This document shows, piece after piece, positions 29,638-39,433 of a DNA stretch of 64,000 bases (positions are counted from its first letter, which is position 1; each line of letters opens with the position of its first letter). The stretch is from Gloeocapsopsis dulcis (GTDB taxonomy: Bacteria; Cyanobacteriota; Cyanobacteriia; Cyanobacteriales; Chroococcidiopsidaceae). The stretch lies in NCBI RefSeq assembly GCF_032163395.1, contig NZ_CP119968.1:357501-421500 (forward strand), in the 5' to 3' direction. The notes beneath the pieces are model-generated. The model had not been told where the DNA came from and did no database searches. It worked only from the letters and a program-made list of their open reading frames with translations. Position numbers and translations under genes: made by a program.

Positions 29638-32634
29638 TCAGCGAGCACTTGCAGACAATTGGTATGCTTTTTCCACGTTTTTAGATTTCAACCGTAAAAA
29701 TAAACGTTGTAGCTCACCAAACCACAGTACTACAGATGTCCCAGTAACAACCATAAACCAGTCTGTAAAAGACAAAGGTACTGTTCTAAATACGCTACCA
29801 CCAAACTGAATAATTAATATCTGTCCGAAAAAGATGGCAACAGCAATTGCAATAAATCCTCGGTTTTTAAACAAACCTTTAAAAGCAGAATGATTTAATC
29901 CCAAGCATCGAGCATTGAATAAATTCCAAAACTGTAACATGACAAAAACGGCAAAGAAGATAGAAAGATCGTAGGAACTAATTACTCCATCCTGACGGAT
30001 TTGTCGTAAGAAAACTATCAGAAAAACTAAAAAAGCTAACCCAGTACTAAAAATATTTCTAGCCATTTCTCCGCTGACAATAAAAGCTTCTGGGTGACGA
30101 GGATTTCTATACATTACGTTCCAGTGGGGGGGTTCTGTTGCTAGAGCTAAAGCAGCGAATGTATCCATGATCAAATTCACCCAAAGCATTTGGGTAACAG
30201 TAAGCGGCAGCGCTACTCCAATAAATGGCCCTAGTAAAGCAATTCCCAAAGCTACAACATTTATTGTTAACTGAAACAAAATAAATCTTTGAATATTTTC
30301 ATACAGCGATCGCCCCCAAACAACTGCATTTACAATACTGCGGAAGGAATCATCAAGCAGAATAATGTCACTAGCTTCTTTCGCGATCGCAGTACCACTT
30401 CCCATCGCTAAACCTACTTGTGCTTGCTTCAAAGCAGCTGCATCATTTGTACCATCACCAGTAACGCCAACAACCTCACCATTTTCCTGTAACAGCTTCA
30501 CTAGCCGCAGCTTATCAAGTGGACGTGCTCTAGAAAGTACTTTTAATTCTCTAACTGCATGGCTTGCTTCTTCATCACTCATTTGAGCAAATTGTTGACC
30601 TGTGAGGTGATAATATCTGCTATCACTGTCATCTTCTACTTGCCACAGCCCAATTTGACGCGCAATCTCTTTAGCTGTTTCCGAGTTATCACCAGTAACT
30701 ACTTTGACTTTTATTCCTGAATTCAAGCAAGTTTTGATAGCATCAGATACTTCCAATCGCAAGGGATCTAGAATCGCAGTAAACCCTAGCCAAATCATAT
30801 TGTGAGCGATCGCATCTAAGTTCGTATCAGCTGTAGATTGAGAAACACCACGGTAAGCAAACCCTAGTGTCCGCATCCCTCTCACTTGATACTCTTGTAA
30901 TGCACTAATAATTGCCGCTTGATTTTTAAGTGGTTTTAACCCCTGCGCTGTCAGAATATGGGAACAACGTTCTAAAATGACTTCTGGTGCGCCTTTAATA
31001 TAAAGTAAATCTTCTTCACTTACCGATGAAGTTCCTAATGTTCCCATGTATTTATTATGGGTAGAAAAAGGCATTCGGCATTTGAGTTGAAAGTTAGCTC
31101 GGTAAGAGAGGTAATCAATTTCCTGACTATCTAGCCATAATAATAAAGCTCCCTCTGTAGCATTGCCAATGGGGCGCGCAGCCTGTAGTGGCTTTTTTTC
31201 TAGATCGGCAGTACTGTTAGCAGCGATCGCTTCTGCTATTAATGCTTGAGCATCTTTAAGCGCTGATTTCAATTGAGAATTTAAACTGGGAAACTTAACT
31301 TCATATACCCGCATTTGATTTTGAGTCAGAGTCCCAGTCTTGTCAGAACAAATTACTGTAGCTGCACCAATAGTTTCACAAGCGTGCATCCGTCGCACTA
31401 AGTTATTAGCAGCAGCCATTTTCTTCATACTGTAGGCAAGACTAAGGGTAACACTCATTGCTAACCCTTCTGGAACAGCGACGACAATAATTGTTACAGC
31501 TACCATGAAATAATGCAGTAATGCTGTAGCTACATTCGCAGGCAACCAGCTATTCAAACTGTTAGGAATTAGCCCTAAAGGATAACCAAGGCTTACTCCT
31601 ACAAGGAAAATACCTAGTCCTATACCAGCAGTTTTCAGCCAGCTAATTAAATCGTCGTTTTCTAACCACTCTGGTGCTGTAAATTTTTTACCAGTTAGTT
31701 CTAAGCCATCATAAACCACAGGTAGCCAAACTCGTATGAGTGCAACTAGCACACTAGTTATTAATAGCCCAAACAGATACCACTGTTGAGACGTTAAGCT
31801 TAATTCTCCACTAGTAAAGCCGAGAATTAGTAAAGATACAAAAGTTAAACTAGCGAAAGAAAGACCAACTACACCAATCAATTGACTCAGTTTTTCTAGT
31901 TGACGATTGAGCGGTGTTTCTTCTCCAGTTTCGATAGTAGCGATCACGGTTGCTAACTTACCAATTTCTGTGTTATCTCCAACAGCAGTAACTGCAAAAA
32001 ATCCGTTTCCTTGCTCAACTATCGTACTACGATATAATTTATAAGCAGGATATGTTCCCTCTTCTACAATACCTTGAGCTTCTGCGATCGCCTGAGTAAA
32101 TTTTTTAACGGGTTCTGCTTCTCCGGTAATTTTTGATTGGTCAATTTCCAGCGAAACTTCTGCTAATACCAATCCATCTGCTGGAACTTCTTCCCCTTGT
32201 TCTACGTAAACAACGTCACCAACAACTAAATCTTTACGGGGAACGGTAGTAAAGTTGCCGTCTCTAATAACTTTAATTGAAACTTGGTCGTAAACTTGAT
32301 TAAGAACGTCAAACTCCTGGTTAGCCTTGTATTCGTTAACAAATGCTAGGGTTGTAGCTAACAAAATTGCAACTACAATTCCCAAGCCTTCAGCATACTC
32401 ACCCTCAAAGATTCCAACAGTAATAGCGATCGCCGCTGCAATCATCAAAATCCGAATTACTGGATCTGCAAATTTTTCTAAAAACAGTTTCCACCACGGT
32501 TCCCGTGCCGGAGGAGTAAGAACGTTAACACCATACTTTTGGCGGTTAATCTTAACTTGTTCAGAAGTGAGTCCTTCAAATGGAAGGGAGTAATCGCTGG
32601 CTTTGTTGTGATTGATGGCTTTACGACTAATCAT
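29638..32634 (-). CDS. P-type calcium-transporting ATPase (type II)
   Basis: The 998-residue pump has the layout of PMCA/SERCA-type ATPases: a cation ATPase N-terminus (SLPFEGLTSEQVKINRQKYG), the actuator motif TGEAEPV, M4 with VAVPEGLAMSVTLSLAYSM (PEGLA where most have PEGLP), the phosphorylation site ICSDKTGTLTQNQM, KGAPE, and the hinge TGDGTNDAAALKQAQVG. Six C-terminal helices follow, with the ion ligands NLIMDTFAALALATEPP. It likely exports Ca2+ from the cytosol. It is the last intact gene of a row with a metzincin and four Ca2+-binding TerD-family proteins, which supports a calcium-linked stress role. The metzincin gene is 3 bp upstream. Confidence 0.94.
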   Translation of the reverse strand: MISRKAINHNKASDYSLPFEGLTSEQVKINRQKYGVNVLTPPAREPWWKLFLEKFADPVIRILMIAAAIAITVGIFEGEYAEGLGIVVAILLATTLAFVNEYKANQEFDVLNQVYDQVSIKVIRDGNFTTVPRKDLVVGDVVYVEQGEEVPADGLVLAEVSLEIDQSKITGEAEPVKKFTQAIAEAQGIVEEGTYPAYKLYRSTIVEQGNGFFAVTAVGDNTEIGKLATVIATIETGEETPLNRQLEKLSQLIGVVGLSFASLTFVSLLILGFTSGELSLTSQQWYLFGLLITSVLVALIRVWLPVVYDGLELTGKKFTAPEWLENDDLISWLKTAGIGLGIFLVGVSLGYPLGLIPNSLNSWLPANVATALLHYFMVAVTIIVVAVPEGLAMSVTLSLAYSMKKMAAANNLVRRMHACETIGAATVICSDKTGTLTQNQMRVYEVKFPSLNSQLKSALKDAQALIAEAIAANSTADLEKKPLQAARPIGNATEGALLLWLDSQEIDYLSYRANFQLKCRMPFSTHNKYMGTLGTSSVSEEDLLYIKGAPEVILERCSHILTAQGLKPLKNQAAIISALQEYQVRGMRTLGFAYRGVSQSTADTNLDAIAHNMIWLGFTAILDPLRLEVSDAIKTCLNSGIKVKVVTGDNSETAKEIARQIGLWQVEDDSDSRYYHLTGQQFAQMSDEEASHAVRELKVLSRARPLDKLRLVKLLQENGEVVGVTGDGTNDAAALKQAQVGLAMGSGTAIAKEASDIILLDDSFRSIVNAVVWGRSLYENIQRFILFQLTINVVALGIALLGPFIGVALPLTVTQMLWVNLIMDTFAALALATEPPHWNVMYRNPRHPEAFIVSGEMARNIFSTGLAFLVFLIVFLRQIRQDGVISSYDLSIFFAVFVMLQFWNLFNARCLGLNHSAFKGLFKNRGFIAIAVAIFFGQILIIQFGGSVFRTVPLSFTDWFMVVTGTSVVLWFGELQRLFLRLKSKNVEKAYQLSASAR

Positions 32635-32637
32635 AAT

Positions 32638-33336
32638 TTATTTTGATATAACTATATCTTTGCGAATGGCATTGTTCATCAAGATAATTTGCTCTGCATG
32701 AAAAGATGGAGGCATTAAGCTATGAATTCTGTGATCTAGACCATCATGCATAATGTCTGTGGGTAAGTAAGAGTGATCCAGTCCTAACGTGTGACCAATC
32801 TCATGAGCGATCGTATTAGCAATGAGATTAGATAATTGATTAACACTCAAATTAGCTAGATAAGAAGCGTTGAATATTTGATCTATGCGAACAGCAGCAT
32901 GATTTGTAACTTTGCCATAACTAAAACTAGCAAGTCCTAAATAATCAACAGGCTGGTCATCAACAAATACATAAACATGAGTAAAGTTTTGTCCCCATCG
33001 CTTTTGATCTGGTTGCTCTGAAGTTAAAAATACATTAACGCTTCTAAAGGCACTGAATATTTTAGCAAGTGCATCTGCCAAAACTTCTAAGATTGCTGTA
33101 TCTTCAGAATCAATACTTATCGCCGAGATATCGATCCAAATACCATGAAGCGTCTCTTCGTCTTTTTTAGCTATTAACCATCCACAGAAGGGACAGACTC
33201 GCCAGTTTGGTTGGATACAGGAATGACAAGCCTGACAACGAGGTTTTAGTGGTCTTTCGAGGTTAATTCGTTCCCAAATTGGAGTTTTCAACTGACGATG
33301 ATGCTTAGTTAGATCTAGGCGATCATAGAGTGACAT
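32638..33336 (-). CDS. Zinc-ribbon metzincin protease of the Ter cassette
   Basis: The 232-residue protein has an N-terminal double-CxxC zinc ribbon (CQACHSCIQPNWRVCPFCG, residues 34-52) and a C-terminal metalloprotease domain with HEIGHTLGLDHSYLPTDIM. That is the metzincin signature HExxHxxGxxH followed by a Met-turn. No signal peptide is present, so it is probably cytosolic. It sits between the Ca2+ ATPase and the TerD-family genes, all on one strand with gaps of 3 and 14 bp. I infer a stress-responsive protease of the Ter system; its substrate is unknown. Confidence 0.88.
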   Translation of the reverse strand: MSLYDRLDLTKHHRQLKTPIWERINLERPLKPRCQACHSCIQPNWRVCPFCGWLIAKKDEETLHGIWIDISAISIDSEDTAILEVLADALAKIFSAFRSVNVFLTSEQPDQKRWGQNFTHVYVFVDDQPVDYLGLASFSYGKVTNHAAVRIDQIFNASYLANLSVNQLSNLIANTIAHEIGHTLGLDHSYLPTDIMHDGLDHRIHSLMPPSFHAEQIILMNNAIRKDIVISK

Positions 33337-33350
33337 TTTACAAAGAAATC

Positions 33351-33962
33351 TTATTTAGAGCCAGCTGTCCAGCGGAAACCAAAACGATAATATCTATCTG
33401 CCTCCTGATGTCCTTTGAAGTACCTTTCTTCCTTCAAAATGCTCACCTGAGAACCGAGATTACTTACTATAGCCGCAGCGCAAAAAGGTCGATTAACATC
33501 CGGATTATTAAGTTCTAAATAAATGTCTTCACCATTACTCACCTTAAAAAACATTTGACCGCCCACAGAGCTAAAATCTGTTGCTCCCTGATATATTAAA
33601 GCAAAAAACATGATTCGTTTAATTGTTTCTGGTCTGTAAACAAACATATTTTCCCCGTCTGATGCTGCACCAGTACGATCATCTTTATCGAGAAAAATAT
33701 AGGGAGGGGAGTTTTTTGCACCAAAGTTTTCTCCTAATGGTTGGATAACCCCTTTATCACCATTAACAGTTTCGTACATACAGCCCAAATCTAGATCAGG
33801 AGCATTGTTTGCGCCTACCAGTTTGGCAAAGAATCCAGTATTTCTATTATTTGCTTGTTGATTCCAATTTAGATTGACATGAACTGTTATTTGTTTAGAT
33901 TGACCTGCTTTACTAAGATCAATCTTATGTGAATCACCACTTTTTTGAAGCGTAATAGCCAT
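33351..33962 (-). CDS. TerD-superfamily protein, TerA-like
   Basis: The 203-residue protein has the TerD beta-sandwich pattern: VNLNWNQQ, then APDLDLGCMYETVNGDKGVI where the family has the Ca2+-binding DxDLD loop, DKDDRTGAASDGEN, and a C-terminal strand RFGFRWTAGSK. The longer inserts and the ending resemble TerA rather than TerD. The ATG at 33962 is preferred over a TTG two codons earlier because AGGAAG lies eight bases upstream. It follows the next TerD gene closely and belongs to the same operon. Confidence 0.85.
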   Translation of the reverse strand: MAITLQKSGDSHKIDLSKAGQSKQITVHVNLNWNQQANNRNTGFFAKLVGANNAPDLDLGCMYETVNGDKGVIQPLGENFGAKNSPPYIFLDKDDRTGAASDGENMFVYRPETIKRIMFFALIYQGATDFSSVGGQMFFKVSNGEDIYLELNNPDVNRPFCAAAIVSNLGSQVSILKEERYFKGHQEADRYYRFGFRWTAGSK

Positions 33963-33987
33963 AATCAAAGCTTCCTAAAATATTTGT

Positions 33988-34590
33988 TTAACAGTAGGAC
34001 TTGATTAATTCCCCTAAACTATTAACAGTAGTACCATTACCAATCGCTGCCATTTTCCACTCATTATTGTGTCGATACACTTCAGCTAAAATCATTTCTG
34101 TCATGCCCATATATTCCTTACCTGAAAGATTATATCGAGCAAGTTCTTTGTTATTAGATAAGTTGACTAGACGAACAAAAGCGTTTTCTACTTGACCGAA
34201 ATCCTGCTTACGGGCAATACATTGGTAAATATTGATAACGAATACTAGCTTGGAAATTTGAGTAGGAATACGAGGTAAATCAACAATAATTACCTCGTCA
34301 TCACCATCGCCTGCACCTGTCAAATTATCTCCTTGATGCACAATCGCTTCTGACGAATGGCGAAGATTGCCAAAGTAAACAACGTTCTTGTTATCTGTTA
34401 GCTTACCATTTGCATTTAGGCAAATAACAGATGCATCGAGGTCATAATCATGACCACCACCAAAATTACTAAAAAATCCACCACCTGATCGCTTGGCTAC
34501 ATCCCAACCTAATCCACACATCAATTTGGTTAGATCTGGAGCTTCTTTGGAGAGGGATATACGCTGTCCTTTTTGCAAAGTAATTGTCAT
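33988..34590 (-). CDS. TerD-family calcium-binding stress protein
   Basis: This 200-residue TerD protein begins MTITLQKGQRISLSKEAPDL and has MCGLGWDV, a glycine-rich insert (SGGGFFSNFGGG), the Ca2+-binding YDLDASVICLN, and GDNLTGAGDGDDEVIIVDL. TerD proteins bind calcium and confer resistance to tellurite, phage and other stresses in Ter systems; their exact mechanism is unclear. It is 10 bp downstream of another TerD gene. The glycine-rich insert sets it apart from its two neighbours. Confidence 0.93.
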   Translation of the reverse strand: MTITLQKGQRISLSKEAPDLTKLMCGLGWDVAKRSGGGFFSNFGGGHDYDLDASVICLNANGKLTDNKNVVYFGNLRHSSEAIVHQGDNLTGAGDGDDEVIIVDLPRIPTQISKLVFVINIYQCIARKQDFGQVENAFVRLVNLSNNKELARYNLSGKEYMGMTEMILAEVYRHNNEWKMAAIGNGTTVNSLGELIKSYC

Positions 34591-34600
34591 ATAAAATCCC

Positions 34601-35176
34601 TTAGCTATAACGATCTAGTAGTGCTTTCAATCCACCTTGATACCCAGAACCGACAGCATTTAAACGCCACTCTCCATCCTTGCGGTATAGTTCAGCCATG
34701 ATTAATGCAGTTTCAACTGAGTAATCCTCAACAAGGTCGTACCGAATCACTTCCTGGTTAGTCTGAGCGTTGACGATACGAACAAAAGCATTTTGAACTT
34801 GACCAAAGTTTTGACCCCGCTCCCTAGCCTCATGAATAGTCACAGTAATGGCAATCTTTTGTACCTCAGCAGGAACTTTTTGCAGATTAATCTTGATGAC
34901 TTCATCATCACCGTCACCTGCACCTGTAAGATTATCTCCTGTGTGCTGAACTGATTTAGCTGGATCTGGACTGGTGAGGTTATTGTAGAAAATGAAGTGG
35001 TTGTCAGAAATTATTTTTTCGTTATTGCCTAGAATGAAGGCTGACGCATCTAAATCAAAGTCGTAGCCAGTATCCATTGCTTTGACATCCCATCCCAAAC
35101 CAATAAATACTTCAGTGAGTCCTGGTGCGACTTTTTCAAGTGATACTCGTTGTCCTTTTGTTAAAGTGACCGTCAT
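34601..35176 (-). CDS. TerD-family calcium-binding stress protein
   Basis: The 191-residue protein has MTVTLTKGQRVSLEKVAPGL, FIGLGWDVKAMDTGYDFDLD, HTGDNLTGAGDGDDEVIKI and FVRIVNAQTNQEVIRYDL, the full TerD pattern with both acidic Ca2+ loops. It is very similar along its whole length to the 35301 copy, so the pair arose by gene duplication. It probably acts with its paralogues in a membrane- or DNA-associated stress complex as proposed for Ter systems. A 124-bp gap separates it from that paralogue. Confidence 0.94.
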   Translation of the reverse strand: MTVTLTKGQRVSLEKVAPGLTEVFIGLGWDVKAMDTGYDFDLDASAFILGNNEKIISDNHFIFYNNLTSPDPAKSVQHTGDNLTGAGDGDDEVIKINLQKVPAEVQKIAITVTIHEARERGQNFGQVQNAFVRIVNAQTNQEVIRYDLVEDYSVETALIMAELYRKDGEWRLNAVGSGYQGGLKALLDRYS

Positions 35177-35300
35177 TGCTTAGTATGCTCCTAAGTTAGT
35201 TATTTGTTGTACTGAATATGTATGTAAAAAAGAGCAGGATAGCAAAAACAACAAAGCTTGTTATGCAATGTAATTACTGCATCCTGTCTCGATAAATTCT

Positions 35301-35876
35301 CTATTTGTAGCGTTCTAAAAGTGCTTGTAAGCCGCCTTGGTATCCTGACCCGACAGCATTGAGCCGCCACTCACCATCTTTAAAGTACAACTCAGCCATT
35401 ATTAATGCTGTTTCTGTAGAGTAGTCTTCCATCAAGTCGTAACGGAGAACCTCTTGATCAGTTTGAGAATCAACAACTCGTACAAATGCACTTTGTACTT
35501 GACCAAAGTTCTGATGACGTGCCTCAGCTTCATGGATAGTTACTGCAACTACAATCGTTTGAACATCAGAAGGTACTTTTTTGAGGTTGATCTTGATAAC
35601 TTCATCATCTCCTTCTCCTGCACCCGTCAGGTTATCTCCACCATGTTTAACTGATTGCTCTGGGTCAGGACTTGTCAAGTTGTTATAAAATATCAAGTGT
35701 GCATCTGAAATTAGCTTTCCACTAGCACCTAACAGAAAAACTGATGTGTCTAAATCAAAGTCACTTCCTGTATCTGTTGCTTTGACATCCCAACCTAAAC
35801 CTACGAATACATCAGATAAGCCAGGAGCGACTTTTTCAAGTGAGATGCGCTGTCCTTTTGTTAGTGTAATTGTCAT
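35301..35876 (-). CDS. TerD-family calcium-binding stress protein, first gene of the Ter operon
   Basis: The 191-residue TerD protein has MTITLTKGQRISLEKVAPGL, DVKATDTGSDFDLDTSVFLL and GGDNLTGAGEGDDEVIKI. It is a close paralogue of the 34601 gene. As the first gene of the leftward Ter row it follows 674 bp of AT-rich leader that must hold the main promoter. The 124-bp gap after it contains no clear terminator, so the downstream genes may be co-transcribed. Confidence 0.94.
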   Translation of the reverse strand: MTITLTKGQRISLEKVAPGLSDVFVGLGWDVKATDTGSDFDLDTSVFLLGASGKLISDAHLIFYNNLTSPDPEQSVKHGGDNLTGAGEGDDEVIKINLKKVPSDVQTIVVAVTIHEAEARHQNFGQVQSAFVRVVDSQTDQEVLRYDLMEDYSTETALIMAELYFKDGEWRLNAVGSGYQGGLQALLERYK

Positions 35877-36550
35877 TAAACAGTTTTCTTCCTGAATAGA
35901 AACATTGGAGCATATACAAATTAGATAAAAGACTCGTAGCAGAATATCAATAACTATTGCTAAATAACCTACTGCTACTGAATCAGGTAGGAAAATTTAG
36001 TGTATATTAATACTGGCTTCTATAGCCTTTGACTTAAACAGTCAATTTTGCTGCTTGCCTAAATTATCTGTTCTTAGTATCCTTATGTTTCTTAAAAAGA
36101 GCATCGCAGAAATTACGGAATAAAATCTATTGATTTCTTGCTAAAGAATCTCAGTAAATCAGTAATCTTACACAAGCCATTCATATTTTTAAATTTTAAG
36201 ATAAAGTGTTGATTCTTTAATGAAAAGCAATTACAAAATAGCCTCTAACTTAGATTTAAAAGATTTTATTTTGATTAATCGTATTTCTTCACTGTAACTA
36301 GAGCAACTCTCCCTTTTTTATGCATTTTCCTTATGCAGAGAGAAGCTTTTAGATGATTACTAAAATTAGAAAGTTTTAAAGTAAACATTTAGCTTAATAT
36401 ATAATAAATTTATTACAAAATTTATCTAATTAGTTATGAAATAGACAAAAATTATTCGTTGCTATTCAGTAATTCTTCTACTCTGTTTTCCACATTCATT
36501 ATTGCCAGTTATTAACTGAATCTTATTTGTTTTTTAATACATAAATAAAA
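35877..36550. promoter_or_regulatory. AT-rich region upstream of the Ter operon
   Basis: About 670 bp without a gene and with clearly higher A+T content than the flanks. It must contain the Ter operon promoter and the junction of the proposed insertion with the clpC end. I see no reliable promoter boxes, no integrase and no inverted repeats of note. Confidence 0.5.
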
Positions 36551-36590
36551 AAATAAAAAAGGAGATGATATAAATCATCTCCTTTTTTTA
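36551..36590 (-). terminator. Strong Rho-independent terminator after clpC
   Basis: GGAGATGAT/ATCATCTCC forms a nine-base stem with a four-base loop, flanked by A-rich and T-rich runs on both sides, so it can act in both directions. It is unrelated in sequence to the terminator after the other clpC 3' copy. Confidence 0.9.
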
Positions 36591-36627
36591 ATAAACGGAC
36601 ATATAGCTATGTCCTGCTGAGTCTAAC

Positions 36628-36901
36628 CTACTGCTCGACAGCTTGAGGTAACAATTCCCGTCGCTGTTCAGCTAGTACTTTGACGTTACCAGTGTCATCA
36701 ACATCAACGACAGCGGTATCACCATCTTTGATGCGTCCTGATAAGATCTCTTCAGCCAAACTGTCTTCGAGTAAGCGCATAATCGCCCGACGTAATGGTC
36801 TGGCACCGTAGCTAGGATTGTAGCCTTCTTCGACGAGACGATCTTTGAAACGTTCGGTAACCTCTAGCGTGATTCCCTTCTCAGTTAAGCGATTAAACAC
36901 T
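36628..36901 (-). repeat. Direct repeat of the clpC 3' end, copy 2 (inside clpC)
   Basis: This is the 3' end of the intact clpC that matches 29333-29606. Similarity to copy 1 stops after codon FNRLTEKG going upstream and at the stop codon going downstream. Confidence 0.93.
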
Positions 36902-39105
36902 TCCTTAAGCAGGATATCGGAGATTTGTTTCACTTCGTCCTTAGTTAATTGACGGAAGACAATAATTTCATCCAAACGGTTTAAGAACTCTGGACGGAAG
37001 CGTTGCTTGAGTTCTTCATTGACCAACGAACGAATACGATTGTATTGGGCTTCGGCTCGATTTTCAGCAACTTCAAAGCCTAAACCGCCACCACCTTTTT
37101 CTATCACCTGAGAACCGATGTTAGAAGTCAGGATTAACAGTGTATTCTTAAAGTCCACTGTACGACCTTTAGCATCTGTCAATCGACCGTCTTCCAAAAT
37201 CTGCAACAGCATATTGAAGACATCAGGGTGAGCTTTTTCGATTTCATCGAATAGCACCACTGTGTAAGGTCTCCGACGTACTGCTTCGGTTAATTGACCA
37301 CCTTCGTTGTAGCCAACGTATCCTGGAGGCGAACCGATGAGCTTACTAACGGTGTGCCGTTCCATGTATTCCGACATATCCAAGCGAATCATCGCTTCTT
37401 CGGAACCAAAGAAGTAGGCTGCTAATGCTTTAGTTAACTCAGTCTTACCAACACCAGTAGGTCCAGAGAAGACGAAGCTAGCAATTGGACGATTGGGGTT
37501 CTTTAAGCCGACTCTAGCACGGCGAATTGCTTTAGAAACTGCCTTGACTGCCTCTTCTTGACCGATGAGTCGCTGATGCAAGGTATCTTCCATGTGCAGC
37601 AGTTTCTCAGATTCGGTTTCGGTGAGTTTGTTGACTGGTACGCCCGTCCAAGAAGCAACAATGTGGGCAATGTCTTCTTCAGTCACTACTGGAGAATCAT
37701 TCTCGCCCTCGCGGGTGCTCGTGGTTTTATTTTGTGCGATCGCCCGAATTTCGGCTTTGATTTCCATTTCGCGATCGCGGAGTTCTCCGGCGCGGTCGAA
37801 GTCTTGTCCTCGAACTGCATCGTCTTTTTCTTTCAAGACTTGACGCAATTCTTTATCAAGCTCTTTTGCTGCGGGAGGAAGTTGTGAGTTAATTAAGCGT
37901 ACTCTTGAACCAGCTTCGTCAATCAAGTCGATTGCTTTGTCTGGTAAGTAGCGATCGCTGATGTAACGATCGGAAAGTTTAGCTGCTGCGACGAGTGATT
38001 CATCCGAAATTTTCAACTTATGGTGTTGCTCATAACGTTCGCGTAGACCGTACAGAATTTCTATTGTTTCGTCTACAGACGGTTCGCCCACCATTACGGG
38101 TTGGAATCTTCGTTCTAGTGCTGCATCGCGCTCGATATGCTTGCGGTACTCATCCAGCGTTGTGGCACCAATACACTGCAACTCACCTCTTGCCAAAGCA
38201 GGTTTAAGGATATTTGCTGCGTCAATCGCACCTTCAGCTGCACCAGCACCAATGAGAGTATGCACCTCGTCAATCACTAAAATCACATTCCCTGCAGAAC
38301 GGATTTCATCCATGATTTTCTTCAGGCGCTCTTCAAATTCACCTCGATACTTGGTACCTGCAACTAACAAGCCGATATCAAGTGTCACAACGCGCTTTTC
38401 TTCGAGGATATCTGGAATATCTTTATTAGCAATTCGCGACGCCAAACCTTCAGCGATCGCGGTTTTACCTACACCAGGTTCTCCAATTAATACTGGATTA
38501 TTTTTGGTACGACGACCCAAAATTTGAATAACTCGCTCAATTTCTTTGGCGCGACCAACGACAGGATCGAGCTTGCCTTCGGAAGCCATTTGAGTCAGGT
38601 TCGAGCCAAATTCATCCAATGTTGGAGTTTTAGTGCGACCGGATTGCGCAGATCCTGCTGAGACTTCAGCAGTTTCTCCTAACATCCGAATCACTTGAGT
38701 TCTTACTTTGGATAAATCAACTCCTAAGTTTTCTAGTACTCTTGCTGCAACGCCTTCTCCTTCGCGGATCAAGCCAAGTAACAAGTGCTCTGTACCAATA
38801 TAATTATGTCCTAGCTGGCGTGCCTCTTCTAGGGAAAGTTCCAGAACTCGCTTTGCCCGTGGGGTAAACGGAATTTCCACTGCCACAAAGCCGGAGCCTC
38901 GACCAATAATTTTTTCGACTTCTATCCGAGCGTCTTTAAGGTTGACGCCCATAGATTTCAGCACTTTAGCCGCTACGCCTGTTCCTTCTCCTATCAGACC
39001 CAGGAGGATCTGCTCTGTACCTACGAAGTTGTGACCCAGGCGGCGAGCCTCTTCCTGGGCCAGCATGATCACTTTAATAGCTTTTTCTGTGAAGCGTTCA
39101 AACAT
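36628..39105 (-). CDS. clpC: ATP-dependent Clp protease ATP-binding subunit ClpC
   Basis: ClpC unfolds substrates and feeds them to the ClpP/ClpR protease in the cytosol; it is essential in cyanobacteria and related to the plastid import-motor chaperone Hsp93. The 825-residue protein has two N-terminal repeats ([35 protein letters not shown]), the first ATPase ([30 protein letters not shown]), an M-domain with a UVR-like motif, the second ATPase ([30 protein letters not shown]) and the C-terminal small domain. A GGAAG site lies just before the ATG. It is monocistronic with its own terminator. Its 3' end is duplicated 7.3 kb away. Confidence 0.97.
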   Translation of the reverse strand: MFERFTEKAIKVIMLAQEEARRLGHNFVGTEQILLGLIGEGTGVAAKVLKSMGVNLKDARIEVEKIIGRGSGFVAVEIPFTPRAKRVLELSLEEARQLGHNYIGTEHLLLGLIREGEGVAARVLENLGVDLSKVRTQVIRMLGETAEVSAGSAQSGRTKTPTLDEFGSNLTQMASEGKLDPVVGRAKEIERVIQILGRRTKNNPVLIGEPGVGKTAIAEGLASRIANKDIPDILEEKRVVTLDIGLLVAGTKYRGEFEERLKKIMDEIRSAGNVILVIDEVHTLIGAGAAEGAIDAANILKPALARGELQCIGATTLDEYRKHIERDAALERRFQPVMVGEPSVDETIEILYGLRERYEQHHKLKISDESLVAAAKLSDRYISDRYLPDKAIDLIDEAGSRVRLINSQLPPAAKELDKELRQVLKEKDDAVRGQDFDRAGELRDREMEIKAEIRAIAQNKTTSTREGENDSPVVTEEDIAHIVASWTGVPVNKLTETESEKLLHMEDTLHQRLIGQEEAVKAVSKAIRRARVGLKNPNRPIASFVFSGPTGVGKTELTKALAAYFFGSEEAMIRLDMSEYMERHTVSKLIGSPPGYVGYNEGGQLTEAVRRRPYTVVLFDEIEKAHPDVFNMLLQILEDGRLTDAKGRTVDFKNTLLILTSNIGSQVIEKGGGGLGFEVAENRAEAQYNRIRSLVNEELKQRFRPEFLNRLDEIIVFRQLTKDEVKQISDILLKEVFNRLTEKGITLEVTERFKDRLVEEGYNPSYGARPLRRAIMRLLEDSLAEEILSGRIKDGDTAVVDVDDTGNVKVLAEQRRELLPQAVEQ

Positions 39106-39433
39106 GGCGTTCTTCCATACCTGAGTCGTGCCGGTACGCTGATTTTAGCATAGGCTTTATGTCCGGCTGTCAACTTAATGATATAAACTACAGCACAGTT
39201 TTCCCTCTTTTTTAAGAGTGTCTGCACTTTTTGTTACTTTTGCTTTCGTCAGTTTCGCAGAAAACGCCCAGCAAATGTTTTATCTAAGAGCAAAATATCT
39301 TAGCTGCGAGCTTAGAACTTGACCATAGAAAGAAGTTTGTTTTTTATTGGTTGCTTTAATTTAGTGCTCTAGTGGCTGAATTTTTATTTCAGTTTTAGCG
39401 TTTAAGCTCCAAGAATAAATTTTTAGCAAAAAT
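39106..39433. promoter_or_regulatory. Region between clpC and rimI
   Basis: These 328 bp upstream of clpC contain no gene. They should hold the clpC promoter (leftward) and the rimI 3' end. I see no CIRCE element and no clear CtsR-type direct repeat. Confidence 0.45.

Noticed and set aside
35877-36550. Attachment site or integrase gene at the edge of the Ter cassette
   Set aside because: No integrase-like reading frame and no short att-like core other than the 273-bp clpC repeat; homologous recombination explains the structure better.
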